64,000 bases of DNA from Cynocephalus volans (GCF_027409185.1 NC_084462.1:27441577-27505576); one strand, 5' to 3'; positions 1 to 21,009 are shown, numbered from the stretch's first letter. The notes: generated by a model from the letters alone, not told the origin. Translations and numbers: made by a program.

Positions 1-1268
<1,268 letters not shown>

Positions 1269-1430
1269 ACTCCTGTTCCCGCGCGCCTTTACGGCTCTGT
1301 CGCAAAACGCTCCCTACTCTACGCCTGCCCGCCCGGACTTCCGGCGTCAAAGGGCACGAGCCTTGCGGGACCGGGACCCACAGTGGCGTGTGTGATTCAT
1401 ACACATGACGTGGTGTGGAGTGCGAATTTG
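1269..1430 (-). promoter_or_regulatory. NSUN5: NSUN5 CpG-island promoter and 5' UTR region
   Basis: The sequence just upstream of the NSUN5 start codon is GC- and CpG-rich, continuous with the CpG-rich exon 1 region. It holds an ETS-type ACTTCCGG at 1337-1344 and a CRE-like TGACGTGG at 1406-1413 and has no TATA box, as is usual for a housekeeping gene. The start site cannot be placed to the base. Function is inferred from position and composition. Confidence 0.6.
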
Positions 1431-1519
1431 GGAGCCCGTTTTACCACTTCTTCGCTAGCTCTTTGCTTTTTTTCTTTCAGTCTTTGCCAAACTGATGGGC
1501 AAATAATGGAACTTTATTG

Positions 1520-1955
1520 GTTTTAATTTCTTTATTGAGGTTGAATATCCTCACATATTTATTGGTCATTTGTATTTCTTCTGTTATGACCACATATTAG
1601 TGTCTTTTGCTCACTCATCCACCGTCTGTTTCTTAGTGTCCTTTATGTATTAACAACATATATCTGTTGTGTTAGGTATTGCAGATTTTTCCAATTTATT
1701 GTTGCCTTTTAATGTGGTTTATGTTTGTTTTGGACATCTTTTATGTCATGCTTGGAAACCTTTTTACACCACTACAGTATAGAAATCTCTATGGCTTTTT
1801 TTTTTTTTTTTTTTTTTTTGCACTTAAATCTTTAATCCATTTAGAATTCAGTTTGGTATATGATGTGAGGAAGGGCTGTATGTTGTTTCCACATTGCTAC
1901 CTTTCATCCACTGATTGTAATGATTCATTTATGGGAAGGTTTTCACCAGTCTGAA
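1520..1955 (-). repeat. Old L1 fragment, antisense, with an internal poly-T tract
   Basis: The text resembles the antisense of mammalian L1 ORF2 near its 3' end (phrases such as tttattggtcatttgtatttcttc and atccatttagaattcagtttggtatatg split by a T20 run at about 1797-1819). Diverged and truncated. Short L2-like 3' ends follow at about 1975-2050 and 2330-2480. No gene is seen between NSUN5 and TRIM50 in this stretch. Confidence 0.6.
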
Positions 1956-2547
1956 CCCTGGGAAGACAGGGATTGTGTGGTATTTGTCTCAGTTCACAGC
2001 ATCTGTTGAGGTTACTGGTACATAATAGGTTGGTTGAACAAAGTGAATAAAACCTGTATAAATGTATCTCAAGCATTCAAGTGGAAAGGCCTCCATGGAA
2101 TAGAATATCCCTGCCTGCCATCTCTATTGTTGATAGCACATCAGCAAGCATTTTGCAAGAGGATTGACTCTAGTCTACATTAAAATTGCTGAGCTACTTA
2201 AAGTTTCAACCAGCTCCTTCTGTACCTCTAGGTTGATTAAGTGATACACTGGGCCCACCCACATCAAATCACATCATCTGTTTTATTTATCACCTACTCC
2301 ATATCTACTTGTTTACTTATTTATGGTTTCTTGTCTGTCTCCCCAGCTCACTCCATGAGGGCAAAGACCTTGTCTGTCTTGACACTGATCTATCCCTACC
2401 TTCTAGACGAATGTGTTTCTCACAATAAGGACCTAATATAATAAATACCTGTTGAAAGAGTGAAGGAGTGAATGAATGAATGAGCACAAGTTGATGTTGG
2501 ACGACCAGTCACACCAGAGTTGACTCATCCTAAAACAGTATTACCTC

Positions 2548-2757
2548 GGGCCGGCCCGTGGCTCACTCGGGAGAGTGCGGTGCTGAGAACAAACACCAAG
2601 GCCCCGGGTTCGGATCCCATATACGGATGGCCGGTTCGCTCACTGGCTGAGCGTGGTGCTGACAACACCAAGTCAAGGGTTAAGATCCCCTTACCGGTCA
2701 TCTTTGAAAAAAAATAAAAAATAAAAAAAATAAAAATAAAAAAAAAAATAAATAAAA
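2548..2757 (+). mobile_element. Dimeric tRNA-derived SINE (colugo CYN-like), with target-site duplication
   Basis: Two tRNA-like halves in tandem: the first has GTGGCTCACTCGGGAGAG (A-box-like) and GGTTCGGATCC (B-box-like); the second has GGTTCGCTCACTGGC and GGTTAAGATCC. An A-rich tail with TAAAA units follows. A perfect 17-bp direct repeat flanks it at 2531-2547 and 2758-2774, which marks a retroposition event and gives the element's exact limits. This is a SINE, not a functional tRNA gene. Confidence 0.9.
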
Positions 2758-2964
2758 TAAAACAGTATTACCTCCTACAGGTGAGTGGGTAACAGGTGTA
2801 GATGGAAATAAAGTGGGGCAAAGCTGATTGTTGGCTTGTGCAGATGTTTACTTACTGTTACATGTCAAAGAAACAGGCCAACAAACCAGCCCTCTATCAA
2901 AGTCTTATGTGATGGGATCTAGACACTCTTGTCCACATATCCAGAGGTGATCTCCAAGTTGGTC

Positions 2965-3125
2965 AGGACTCCTTTGGTTACAAGTAACAGACGCCCAGCT
3001 AATTAAAACAAACAAAAGGGAGAGGAGGCTTATTTGCTCACGTGAATAGGAAGTCCAGGTGTTGGGGGGTTGGGACACCAGGTTCAGGCATGCCTGGATC
3101 TAGAGGCTCCAATGTCATCAGCAAG
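2965..3125. repeat. MER-type (hAT/Charlie-like) repeat relic
   Basis: The phrases 'ggttacaagtaacagac', 'aaaagggagaggaggcttatttgctcac' and 'aagtccaggtg' resemble a common mammalian MER-type repeat. The same style recurs at about 7710-7800. The subfamily cannot be named without a library search. Confidence 0.35.
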
Positions 3126-3469
3126 CTTTCAAATTAGAACCTAAATTTATCTTGTTTAGTTACGTGTCTCTGAATTCATTGTCTGTCTTCCTCTGCCATG
3201 TGTTCTCTGATAGCTCTATTCTCAGACAGTCTGTTTCCGTGTAATGGCAAAGAAGGCCCTAGCAGCCCCAGGTAGGTGTGATCCACAGCACCTGCCATTT
3301 TCTCCACCAGCACCCACATTAGTCCCAGAGCTAGGACTCGGGCCATCCAGGCTCAGGTCATTTAGCTCAGGAGGAACAGAATCTGTAATGACCCTAAATC
3401 AAGAAGGCACGTGGGATATTTTAGTACCTGAAATGGGCCAGTATTGCTAGACACAGTAAGTAATGTAGG

Positions 3470-4620
3470 TATGGTCCAGGGCCTCAAAAGCTACAAGGAT
3501 TTTGATATCTATCTTGAGAGAAATGGAAGTCTACTGAAGGGTTTTAAGTAGGGGAGTGATGTGCTCAGATTTGCTTCTTTAAAAGATCAGTCTGGCTATA
3601 GAGTGGGGAAAGGATTGAGAGGGCAGAGTTGAGGCAGGGAGATCAGAGAGGGCCATGGCAATCACCTAGGGAAGAAGTGGTGGCCTGGCCTGGGTTGGTG
3701 GCAATGAAGTTGGGTTGAAGTTGGCAGTGTGACTCTTAAACTCTGTTAAAAAGTTAAGTCCACAGAACTTGGTCAGGAAGGGGGACAGGTCAAGAGTAAT
3801 TCACAGGTTTCTGGTGTGAGCAATTGACATAATGGTGGTATGCGTTTTGGTAGGATGGGGAAACAGTGTAGTAGGCTGAATAATGGCCCCCAAAGATATC
3901 AGGTCCTAATTCCTGGAGCCTGTAAATGTGACCTTCTATGGAAAAGATTTTTTAGACGTGATTAAGTTAAGGATTTTGAGATGAGATGATAATTCTGGAT
4001 TATCTGGGTAGGTCCTAAATGCTGTCATAAGTGTCCTTATAAGAGAGAGGCATAGGGAGATTAGACACACACATACAGGAGAGGAGAAGGCCATGTGAAG
4101 ATGGAGGCAGAGATTGGAATGATGTGGCCACAAGCCAAGGAAAACTAAGGAGTGTCAGCAGCCACCTGAAGGTAGAGGAGGAAAGGAACAGATTTTTCCC
4201 TTACAGTCTCCAGAGGGAACGTGGCCCTGCCATTGTTTTTGGACTTCTGGCCCTCAGAACTATAAGAGAATAAATTTCTGTTGTTTTAAGCCACCAAGTT
4301 TGTGGTGATCTGTTACAGTGGCCACAGGAAACTACAACCACATGCTAAGTTTGGAGGATGGGAGAATAGGAAAATCGTGTGCTCAGATTTGGACATGCCT
4401 TTGATATCTAAGTGGAGGCTGCCAGATGGCTGGAGGATGTCCCAGATCTGGAGCTTAAGGGACAAATCAATACTGGAGAGTAAATTTCTGAGTCATACTT
4501 GTAGAAGTGGTCATTGAAATCATGGGAGCACACACAGCAATAAGAGTTGCTGACGGCCCTCAAGCCTTGAATGTCCGGGAAGAGAGGATGAATCTTCAAA
4601 GGAGTCTGAGAAAAGGCAGG
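3470..4620. repeat. L2-like LINE relic split by an MLT1-type LTR
   Basis: The flanks 3470-3865 and 4340-4620 read as one continuous L2-like stretch ('gtaggggagtgatgtgctcagatttg', then 'tctgagtcatacttgtagaagtggtc'), interrupted by the LTR at 3868-4338. Assignment rests on style alone. Between 4620 and 5690 I recognise nothing further except an unexplained open frame at 5084-5410. Confidence 0.35.
3868..4338 (+). repeat. MaLR LTR, MLT1-type
   Basis: It starts with gtaggctgaataatggccccca and ends with the typical 'aataaatttctgttgttttaagccaccaagtttgtggtgatctgttacag' style of tail (polyadenylation signal AATAAA at 4270). Full-length solo-LTR shape. A second MLT1-type LTR is at 22608-23157 and a minus-strand fragment at 55540-55722. 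Confidence 0.7.
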
Positions 4621-5689
4621 ATTGTAGAACCTGAGGGAAGAGAACTGTAGCAGTTGCTGCTGGTGCCTGCCCAGGTTCCCTCAGACCCCTTTACAGGTTT
4701 GTACGTCCAGTCTGACTTCAGTGGCCAGAGCCAGCCTCTTTGTCAGAGGGCTCCCCTGGGGCTTCCTGACTACCAATGACTGACAGATGTGCGTTATAGA
4801 TACACCAGCGCTCTCACTCTCGCCTAGGATCATTCTGAATCCCTGTGGGATTACGCTTCAGCTGCCCAGTGTGGGGCTAGTTCAGGAATGCACTTCTTCC
4901 GGGCTGCCTCTGCTTCTCTGTGTCACAGGCCACCTCCACTCCCAAATAAACTTCATGGACTGGAACCTTGCTCAGTCTGTTTCTCAGGGAACACAACTGA
5001 GACAGAAATGCTTTAGGAAGGAGGAAGGTAAACAAAGGAAGCGGGTACTTGAAGGTTAAGGAAGATGAGATGCAGAACTGTCCTTGAATTTAGTGACTTG
5101 TGTGTCTGCCAAGCCTCTTCTGTCCCATAGACATCATCCATCCCATAGGGGAGGGGTGAACACTCATTCTAAAATGTCACCACCACCACCATATGAAACA
5201 GTTAGGAGAACAGAAGTGGGGTTGGACAGTGTTTATGTCATTGGCCAAGATGCTGAGTTTCTTATGACCATTTCAGAGGAAGTCATATGGTTCTATTCTG
5301 ACAATCTCAGAGGTTACCAAGTTGATGATGTAAAAACGACCACAGCTGAAAGACTTATCAGCAGAAACAAAGCTGAACACATTCAAAATTGTGACTGCAT
5401 GATGCTCTAAGCCTACAATGGCAGCACTGTTGTGTATTCTCTTAATAACTAAAACTCACGGCTACAGCCAGAGGCAGGGTGGCATTGCTGGAGAGGCTTG
5501 GCCTCAGAGAGGCTGGTGGCCCTTGGTCACCCAGTGCCCTAAGCTGAGCTGGGGAGGCAGCATTTCAAACACATCCCCTTTGAATGGACTTTCTTCAGGA
5601 CCTTGCCCCGTCTGTGACCCCCTCACCTTAATATTGAATCTTCATCCTCTTGCTTTTTATTATCTCTTTCTCTTAGCCTCTAAAGCAGA

Positions 5690-5935
5690 GATGTCCATTA
5701 TGGTCCCCACTAGCCCCATGTGGCTGTGGCGCCCTTGAAATGTGGCCAGTCCAAACTGAATGTTCCAGGAGTGCAAAATACACTCTAAATTTTGAAGAAT
5801 GGACATGAAAAAAGTTGTAAAATGTCTCATTAATAATTTCTATATTGATTATATGTTGAAATGTATATTTTGGATATTTTAGGTTAAACTAATATAGAAT
5901 TAAGATATTTATTGTTAAAAATATTTTCACCCATT
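5690..5935. repeat. Mammalian-wide interspersed repeat, family not named
   Basis: The text 'agccccatgtggctgtggcgcccttgaaatgtggccagtcc' followed by an AT-rich part ('gtctcattaataatttctatattgattatatgttgaaatg') is a familiar dispersed mammalian repeat. I cannot name the subfamily from memory. Confidence 0.4.
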
Positions 5936-7030
5936 TTTTTCCCCTAAGTAAGCTTTTTATTTTAGAACGATTTTAAATTTACAGAAAAATTGAAAAGATG
6001 GTGCAGAGAATTCCCGTATGCCCTGCACCCAGGTTCTCCTATTTTTATCATCTTACAGCAGTATGATACATTCGTTATAATTAATGAACAAATATTAATA
6101 AGTGATTGTGAGCTAAAGTCTATACTTTATTCAGATTGCCTTAGTTTTTACGCAATGTCCTTTTTCTGTTCCAGAATCTCATCTGGGACACTACATTACA
6201 TTTAGTCATCATGTCTCCTTAGGCTCCTCTTGGTTGGGACAGTTTCTCAGACTTTCCTCCTTTTTGATGACCTTGACAGTTTTGAGGAGTGTGGGTTAGA
6301 TATCTTGTAGAATGTCCCTCCATTGGGATTTGTCTGGGGTTTTTTTATGATTAGACTGGGCTTCTACATTTGGGGGAGGAAGACCACAGAGGTGACGTGC
6401 CCGTCTCATCACATTGCATCAAGGATACATCATATCAGCACGACTCATCACGGCTGACTTGACCTTGATCACCTGGCTGAGGTCGTGTCTGTCAGGTTTC
6501 TCCGCTGTAGTGACTCTTTCTTCCCTCTTTCCACACTGTACTCTCTGGAAGGAGGTCACTTTGTGCAGCCCATGCTTAAGAAGTGGGGAGCTATGCTTCC
6601 GTCCTTGAGGGCTACAGACATTATTGTAGACCTTAACGTCTACAGACATGAATTGGAATTCTGCACGGATTTATCTCTTCTCCTGTATCCATCTATTTAT
6701 TCAATCATTTATTTATATTAGTATGGACTCATGGATATTTATTTTATACTTTGGACTGCTATATCTTGTCCTTCAACTTGCTCCAGTTTTGGCCATCGGG
6801 AGTGCTTTCAGTTGGCTTCCAGTCTGTCCCTTTGTTGTGGATTTTCTGCATATTTGTTTGTTTTTGAGCACTTTCTTACTTTCTGCCACCACAAGATATC
6901 CAAGGCCCATTCTGTATGTTTCCTGCCTCAGTTCTAGAATCAGCCATTTCTCCAAGGAGCCCTGGTTCCTTTGACTGGAGAGTGGCAATAGAAACCAAGA
7001 CCTGGGGACTAGGTGACCTGTTTAACTTTT
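5936..7030 (-). repeat. Old L1 3' region (L1M-type), antisense
   Basis: Characteristic antisense L1M 3' text: 'ttttaaatttacagaaaaattg', 'cagattgccttagtttttacgcaatgtcc', 'ttaggctcctcttggttgggacagtttctcag', 'gatcacctggctgagg' and 'ggatatttattttatactttgg'. About 1.1 kb, diverged, and non-coding despite several short open frames on both strands. Confidence 0.7.
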
Positions 7031-9213
7031 TGATGCAGCCATTAGAAAACGTACAGTCGTGTATGTGGCTCACATAATTCTTTTGGGCAACACCGTTTAG
7101 AGTCTCTTCTATCCTAAATATACCTTCCCTTCATCCTACTTCTCTCAAACTCGTGACCCCGTTCTCTTCCCTTCATTAAACTTTTTAAAAGGAAAGTCAG
7201 CGATCATTGCCTTCACTTCTTCATCACAGGCTGTTATTTAACTCCATGCACTGTCTCCCAGGCCACCCCACTGAGATGGCTCCCTCCACACCACCAGGAG
7301 CCCCCAGCCTTCCTCTCGCCCTTGCCTGCCACATCTCTGCCTCACAGCCCTGCGCTCACACCCTCCGTGCTGTAAAGCTCCCCCTCTGGCTTCCCTGACT
7401 CCCCCTGCTGCCCTACCGTCTGTCCGTTCCTCTGGCCATTTTTAGGTCTCCTTGGCAACCTCATTCGAGCTGCTCCTTAGGTTCTGGTGTCCATCTTCTG
7501 ACCTCCTTCCCATCGGTCTAATATTTTCTCCCTGGGCAGACTCACCCACTCCCACACTGTCATTACTGCGGGATAACGTCCATAGGTACTAAAGTAGCAT
7601 CAATGGCCCTCCCTGGTCCAGCTGCAGTGTCCCACATCTTTCAGCCTAAATGCCACCTGCACGTAGGAAATCAGTGCTCCTTCCTCTGCTTTCTCCCTAT
7701 CGGACATGTATCAGGTAAGAGCTCTTGGCTGCAAGATGCAAGCACTAACTCTGGCTAGCTGAACCAAAGCAGGGATGTGTTAAGTGCCTGCAGAGGGACT
7801 GGCTGGAGGCAGAAAGGTGCACTCAGACAGAGAGGAAGAGGAGAGTTTAAAGAAGAGACTCTTTATGAAAGAACAGTCAAAGTTAAGGGAACCGGCAGGA
7901 GACGATGCAGTACTCAGGCCAGCAACACTGCTGCACCACCCAGCCTTAAGGAACAGGGGAAAAGAGTGACAGGAGGAGAGCCACCTGACGGGAGTCTTTG
8001 GTAGAGGGAAGCTGCCAACCCATAGCCCAGCAGGCAGGAAACCAGGAAAATGAGCACCTCAAACTCCCTCTCCTGCCCTGGATCTCCTGCCAGTGCTTCC
8101 CATACTGCACCCAGCAGGAAGCCAGAGGTTTTGCATTCTGTCAGGGCAGCCAGTTCTAGACTGCAGCTGAGCTCTGCTTAGTCTGCAGCTCTATTCTGAA
8201 GGAGGCAGGGCAGCAGGCCTCAGACTCCTCACGACCCTCCTGGGACAGCCTCCTGTCCTCTCCTGTCCCTGGACACCCTCAGGCAGGCTGCAGGGCAAGT
8301 CTTGGCCTGCGTGGGTTCATGCCCAGGCACCAGGGTGAAGCTGTCACAAAGGCTCTCAGGCAGCCCCATGGGCTTCTGTGGCACAGGGCTGTGCCTCTTC
8401 TCTTGAAAGCACCATGTCCTCAGGTGACTAAGCTCCAGCCATTCTCTCTTCCAATTTTCACATTCTTGAGAGAGGATTCAGTTGTCCCAGCCTTGGTTTG
8501 CGGGACACCTGCCCATCAGCTGTGATCAGATGTGGCCTCCAGGCACACTGCCAGTGCCTGCAGTCTTCAGGGCTGGGCAGCACCCCCGTGTGACCCCCAC
8601 TTGCTTCTGCTTTGAAGTAGTGTCCTTTCCATCTCATCTACCTGAGAGGGGGACTGGAGAGGTCTCTGAGGACGGAGCAGTGACTGAGCGGTTGATGTGA
8701 CTCTAACCATAGACCAAGTGAGCAGGGCGTGGAAGTGAGACCTGGCCCCACCAGAGATTAGAGCTGCTTTAAAAAGACTTAAGCATAAAGCAGTATCTAT
8801 GTACAGTAGCTAATATTTGAAAATCATTTCAAGAGAAAGAAATAATGTCAAATTTATTATCCTTAAGAGTTGTTTTAACTTCACAATGATAAGGAAAAAG
8901 TATGTGTAGGAATGTTTCCACCCTCAGTTGGGAGAGTAAGCACAGAGAGCCACCAAGAGGGACCAGGGGAGCTCAGTGTGACCCGTGGATGACAAGGCCT
9001 GGTTCTGCTAACTGAGGGGAACTTAACAAAATATGCCCCTGGCTGATGGGGAAGGGCTCGTGGTCCTTCTCCCAATCATCAAATGTTCCAGGGCTACCCA
9101 GGCAAGAAGACCTTCCCAAACAGTGAAGACGTCACCTCAGGACCCAGCAGAACCCCATGAGTCCCCCATGCCCAGATGGGGTGGGCCTGTGGGCAGGCTG
9201 GAGCACGGCAGCC
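7031..9213. other. Intergenic spacer downstream of TRIM50
   Basis: Mostly unique-looking pyrimidine-rich sequence with a MER-type fragment at about 7710-7800. The TRIM50 3' UTR must lie at its right end. Reading leftward from the stop codon, a possible polyadenylation signal is the AATAAA-like text on the minus strand near 8840-8850, but this is not secure. No other gene is recognised. Confidence 0.4.
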
Positions 9214-17079
<7,866 letters not shown>

Positions 17080-17080
<1 letters not shown>

Positions 17081-17600
17081 TGAAGATATTTTATTTACTT
17101 ACTTAGATCTTTTAATTGAGGTGTAAGTTAAAGTGCACCAATCTTTTTATTTTTACAGTTTTTTTTTTTTTTTTTTTTTTGGCAGCTGGCCAGTATAGGG
17201 ATCAAAACCCAGACCTTGGTGTTATCAGCACCACACTCTGAGCAACTGTGCTAACCTGTCAGTCTTGAGTGCACCAGTCATAACCATAGAGTTTGCTGTA
17301 CATTTTACGTGTGCATACTCACTCTCAAGATCAGGGAGTAGAATGCTTCCAGCACCCAGAAGGCTCCCTCGTGCCTCTAGTCCGAACCCCTAACAAGGGC
17401 AGCCACTATCCTGACTTATATCGTTATATCATCATGTGCCTGTTTTTGAATTTTGTATAAAGAAGATCACATAGAAGGCACTTTTGTGCCTGACTTCTTT
17501 CGCTCAATACTCAATACTATTAAGTTATGAATTTTTTTATGTGAAGTCTTTCAAGGTTTAGAAGCTCAATGACATTCTGCTATACAGTTGATGAATATTC
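17080..17600 (-). repeat. Old L1 3' UTR relic, antisense, with a nested minus-strand SINE
   Basis: Text such as 'tttaattgaggtgtaagttaaagtgcacc' and 'cataaccatagagtttgctgtacattttacg' resembles an antisense L1M 3' end. A monomeric copy of the tRNA-derived SINE (minus strand, about 17161-17270: poly-T, then 'ggcagctggccagtatagggatcaaaacccagaccttggtgttatcagcacc') sits inside it. Confidence 0.55.
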
Positions 17601-17708
17601 GGTCATATTATACTGTATATGTTACAGGGGTGTTGTGGGGAATTATTGATTGGAAAAGACAGGAGTGGGAGAGGGTTTTCAGGAGTGTTGAGAAATAGGG
17701 AGCTCTAG

Positions 17709-18017
<309 letters not shown>

Positions 18018-18179
18018 GGGAGCTCTAGGACAGCAGATCATGGTCCCAAGAAAGCCTAAGCACCCATGTCTGCCAGAAGGATGAAGTCTCTACCCCAGTG
18101 ACAAGCAAGGCCAAGGTCTGGCATAGGCAGGTATGATACCAGAGGAGAGGGACTGGGAAGCCTCAACCCACCCTATCCT

Positions 18180-20450
18180 CTTATTAGGTTCTTGACTCGA
18201 CCACAGGAAAGAATTCGAGAGCAGAGTCACAGGAGAAAGTGAGAACAGGTTTAATGTAACAAATGAGATACAGATTTCACAGATTTCTCAGTGCAGCCTA
18301 GCTCCAGAGACTGAGTAGGGCCCCCACCAAGTTTAATACAAAAACTAAAAAAAAAAAACAAAAAACCACACTTAAAGTTTAGTACAGTGTACAGGCTGGC
18401 TCAAGAGAGTGAGCAGCCACTTGTTGAAAATAAGTTTAACACAAAAAGAAATACACACTGCACAAGCAGAGTGTAGGCTGGCTCCAGGAAAACGAGCAAC
18501 AACCCCGCCTCCTGCTGGGATCCCGCTTTTATAATTTTGTTATCTAATACATATTCATGATATCTAGTGAATAGTCAACTAAGGGATTGGTTCCCAATTA
18601 TGTAACATAGTCTTTTTTTTCTTTTAATATCATTTTCTTTACCTTCTAAACTGTTGTTGCTGAGCAGTTGGGGGAGAGGGGGAGAGATGGGGGGCATGGC
18701 AGAGACCTGTGCACCCCCTCATTCCAGCCGGGGAGACTGGGGGCTTCCAGTGGTGGCTTGGTTGTTACTGGGCTGGATGCAGATGTCAGGAGGGTGTGGC
18801 TGAAGCCCTTGGCCCCCTACTGCCCGGGCACGGGAGCCCAGGGAGTTTCTGGTGGCAGCGTGGTGGTTGTCACTGGGCTGTTTGCAGATGTTGGGTTAGC
18901 ATGGTTAAGGCTCTTGTCCCCACCACCCTGGCTTGGGAGCCTGGGGTGCTTCCAGTGGTGGCCTGGTGGTGGTCAGTGTGCTGGCTGCTGTCTTCAGTGG
19001 GGCATGGCTGAGGCCTATAGCCCACCCCCCTCTCCAGCTTTGGAGCCCAGGGGGTTTTGGTCCTTCTAGGTTTTATAGGTGTTCTTTGGTGGTGTTGGAT
19101 CTTTACTGGTTAATATCAAACTTTGTCTCTAATCTGTGAGTATTTTTTCTTTCAGTTCTGTGTTGGATTATTCACTGTTCCCACCACTTAAACTCTGCAC
19201 TGGAACTAATTTGTTGTCCTTTGGTTACTTCTAAAATGAGGGAACTTCCTAAGAGAACCAACACTTGAGCCCTGTGGTGGAGCTAAATTGCTTCTTTGCT
19301 GCTGATTCTCTGGGGAAGGATTTTTGTGCAGCTCAGGTTTTAATTGTTGACCTTGTGAGCACTTCTGGGTCTTGCAAGATCCAGTACACCTGGGTTGTGT
19401 GGAAACTCTGGTCTGGACCTGAGTCTTTTCAGCAAACTGTACCCCCTACAGTTCTCAATTCCTGACCAGTCTCCACAGAGTGGTCCTGTGCTGATTGAGG
19501 GGCAGATCAGCTGTTCCTCCTGTGCCTCAATGTTCCCCTGGTGGCCTGTCGCCCCCACCACCTGCACTCGAAACATTTCCCATAGGGCAGACCATGTGCT
19601 GGTCCCTTGTGATGACTCACTGGCCTCTGAGTGGTTCTTATTTTCACTTGTCTGTGGCTCCTTGCTCCTATGTGGGTCCACAGGAACCCTTCTAGTGGTC
19701 TTGCTGGCCTAGCGGCCACCAAGGCCCTCTTCTCCCCTGCCACCTCCAAGCAACTTCATAGGAAGGATACAGCTGTGGCTTTTGCCAGCTCTTGTTCTGT
19801 GTGCTCACCAGCTCCAGCCTCAAAGCAGCTAGGGTTTGAAATGGTGGGAGCGATCCTTTCTTTCTCTCATTGTGGCTTCTCCCAACTTCATGAACTCCAT
19901 TGGTCTCTCCTCCGCTTCCCCTGAAGTCTAGCAGCCCCAGCTGGACTGTCATTGCCTTTTAATAGTTGTAAATTCGTTGATTAGTGGGAGAGAGTGATGC
20001 TGGGGACCGTCTATTCTGCCATCTTGACCAGAAGCCTATCCTGTAACATAGTCTTGCACATGCTCAGTTGGTCTCCTTTTAGGGCATGTTCATTGGTCAA
20101 ATTCTACCACATGCACCATACATATTCAAGAATATTCTACTCTCTTTAGTGCCTACAGTGGAAGGTCATTCGAAGGATAAATTCCACTTTACTGAGCATG
20201 CTCGGCTACTAGGGTTATATAACCCCTTTCTACTTAGAAGGCCCAGCCACTGGATTTGCATAAGCCAACCCCCAGAGGTCTCAATTTCCCCATGTTGATA
20301 CCAAAAATAGGTCCAGTAAGGAAGAGTAACTCTCTTCTAGAGGAGGGCCTCGAGGAGGGGTCTGAGACCTTGGGGAATGGCTTGGATCCCAGAGATGTGT
20401 CCTGAAACCCAAACCCATGGAAACTGAACACCTCCTATCTCAAGTAGAAG
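18180..20450 (-). repeat. ERV-like solo LTR (minus strand), split by a later retroposon
   Basis: Removing the insert at 18615-20041 and one target duplication leaves about 0.85 kb that reads on the minus strand like a retroviral LTR. There is a CCAAT-containing upstream part (18588-18582 region), a TATAAAAG box (plus strand cttttataa at 18526-18534), then a G/C-rich leader and a T-rich, TTAAAC-containing R/U5-like part. I see no matching internal proviral sequence. Family unknown; possibly ERV1-like. Exact ends are not defined. Confidence 0.45.
18615..20041 (-). mobile_element. Composite L1-related retroposon with a ~100-bp tandem-repeat region and no ORFs
   Basis: This is flanked by a 14-bp direct repeat (tgtaacatagtctt at 18601-18614 and 20042-20055). 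Read on the minus strand, it starts with a sequence like an L1 5' UTR head, including the YY1-type motif CAAGATGGC (plus-strand gccatcttg near 20020). It continues about 1 kb, then enters three and a partial tandem units of about 101-107 bp (unit starts near 18731, 18832, 18935 and 19042), then a C-rich tract, and ends in a poly-A tail (plus-strand poly-T at 18612-18620). No L1 ORF1 or ORF2 is present. A shorter relative is at 32509-32927. It may be an internally deleted L1 made of 5' and 3' UTRs, or a non-autonomous composite element organised like SVA or LAVA. Confidence 0.7.
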
Positions 20451-20586
20451 ACTAATTTTATATGTTAACTCAACAAATATTTATTGAAAACCTGCAATGT
20501 GTCAAGCATTAGCTGAGTATTAGGGATATGGTACAGAACAAGACGAAGTCCCTGTCCTTTTGAAGTTTATACTATAATGGGGATGG

Positions 20587-20972
20587 GATGTATTAGCCCG
20601 TTTCTGTTGCTTATAACAAAATACCTGGAACTGGGTGATTTATAAAGAAAAGCAAAATTTATTGCTTATAGTTTCTGAGGCTGGGAAGTCCAAAGTCCAT
20701 CTGGTGGTGGTGACAGTGACCCAGGGGTCTCACATTGCAAGATGGTGGAAGCAGAGAGAGTGAGACTCTCCCTTTCTCTCTCTCTTGCTTCCTCTCACCA
20801 TGTGATCTGCTTGTACCCACCGGCTGCCTGCCACTTTCTGCCATGAGTAGAAGCAGCCAGAGGCCCATGCCAGATGCAGCTGTCCCAGAACTGTAAGCTA
20901 AATAAACCTCTATTCTTTATAAATTACCCAGTCTCAGTTATTGTTAGAGCGACACAAAACGGACTAATACAT
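20587..20972. repeat. Fold-back MaLR/THE1-like element with inverted ends
   Basis: The left end (20587-20660: 'gtattagcccgttt', 'tgggtgatttataaagaaaag') is like the reverse complement of a THE1/MST LTR 3' end. The right end (20895-20972: 'ctttataaattacccagtctcag', 'aacggactaatac') is the same sequence in forward orientation. The two arms, about 75 bp each, are visibly imperfect reverse complements. An L2-like fragment precedes it at about 20465-20585. Confidence 0.6.
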
Positions 20973-21009
20973 GGGGGTTGTATTCAGTCAAAAATAAGCA
21001 ATATAATAC

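Noticed and set aside
2548-2700. tRNA-like A and B boxes as a possible functional tRNA gene
   Set aside because: A dimeric, multi-copy element with target duplications and A-rich tails; no intact cloverleaf was seen. It is a SINE.
18668-19139. Overlapping glycine/tryptophan-rich open frames
   Set aside because: They are the tandem-unit region of the composite retroposon; a similar frame at 32480-32893 comes from the second copy.
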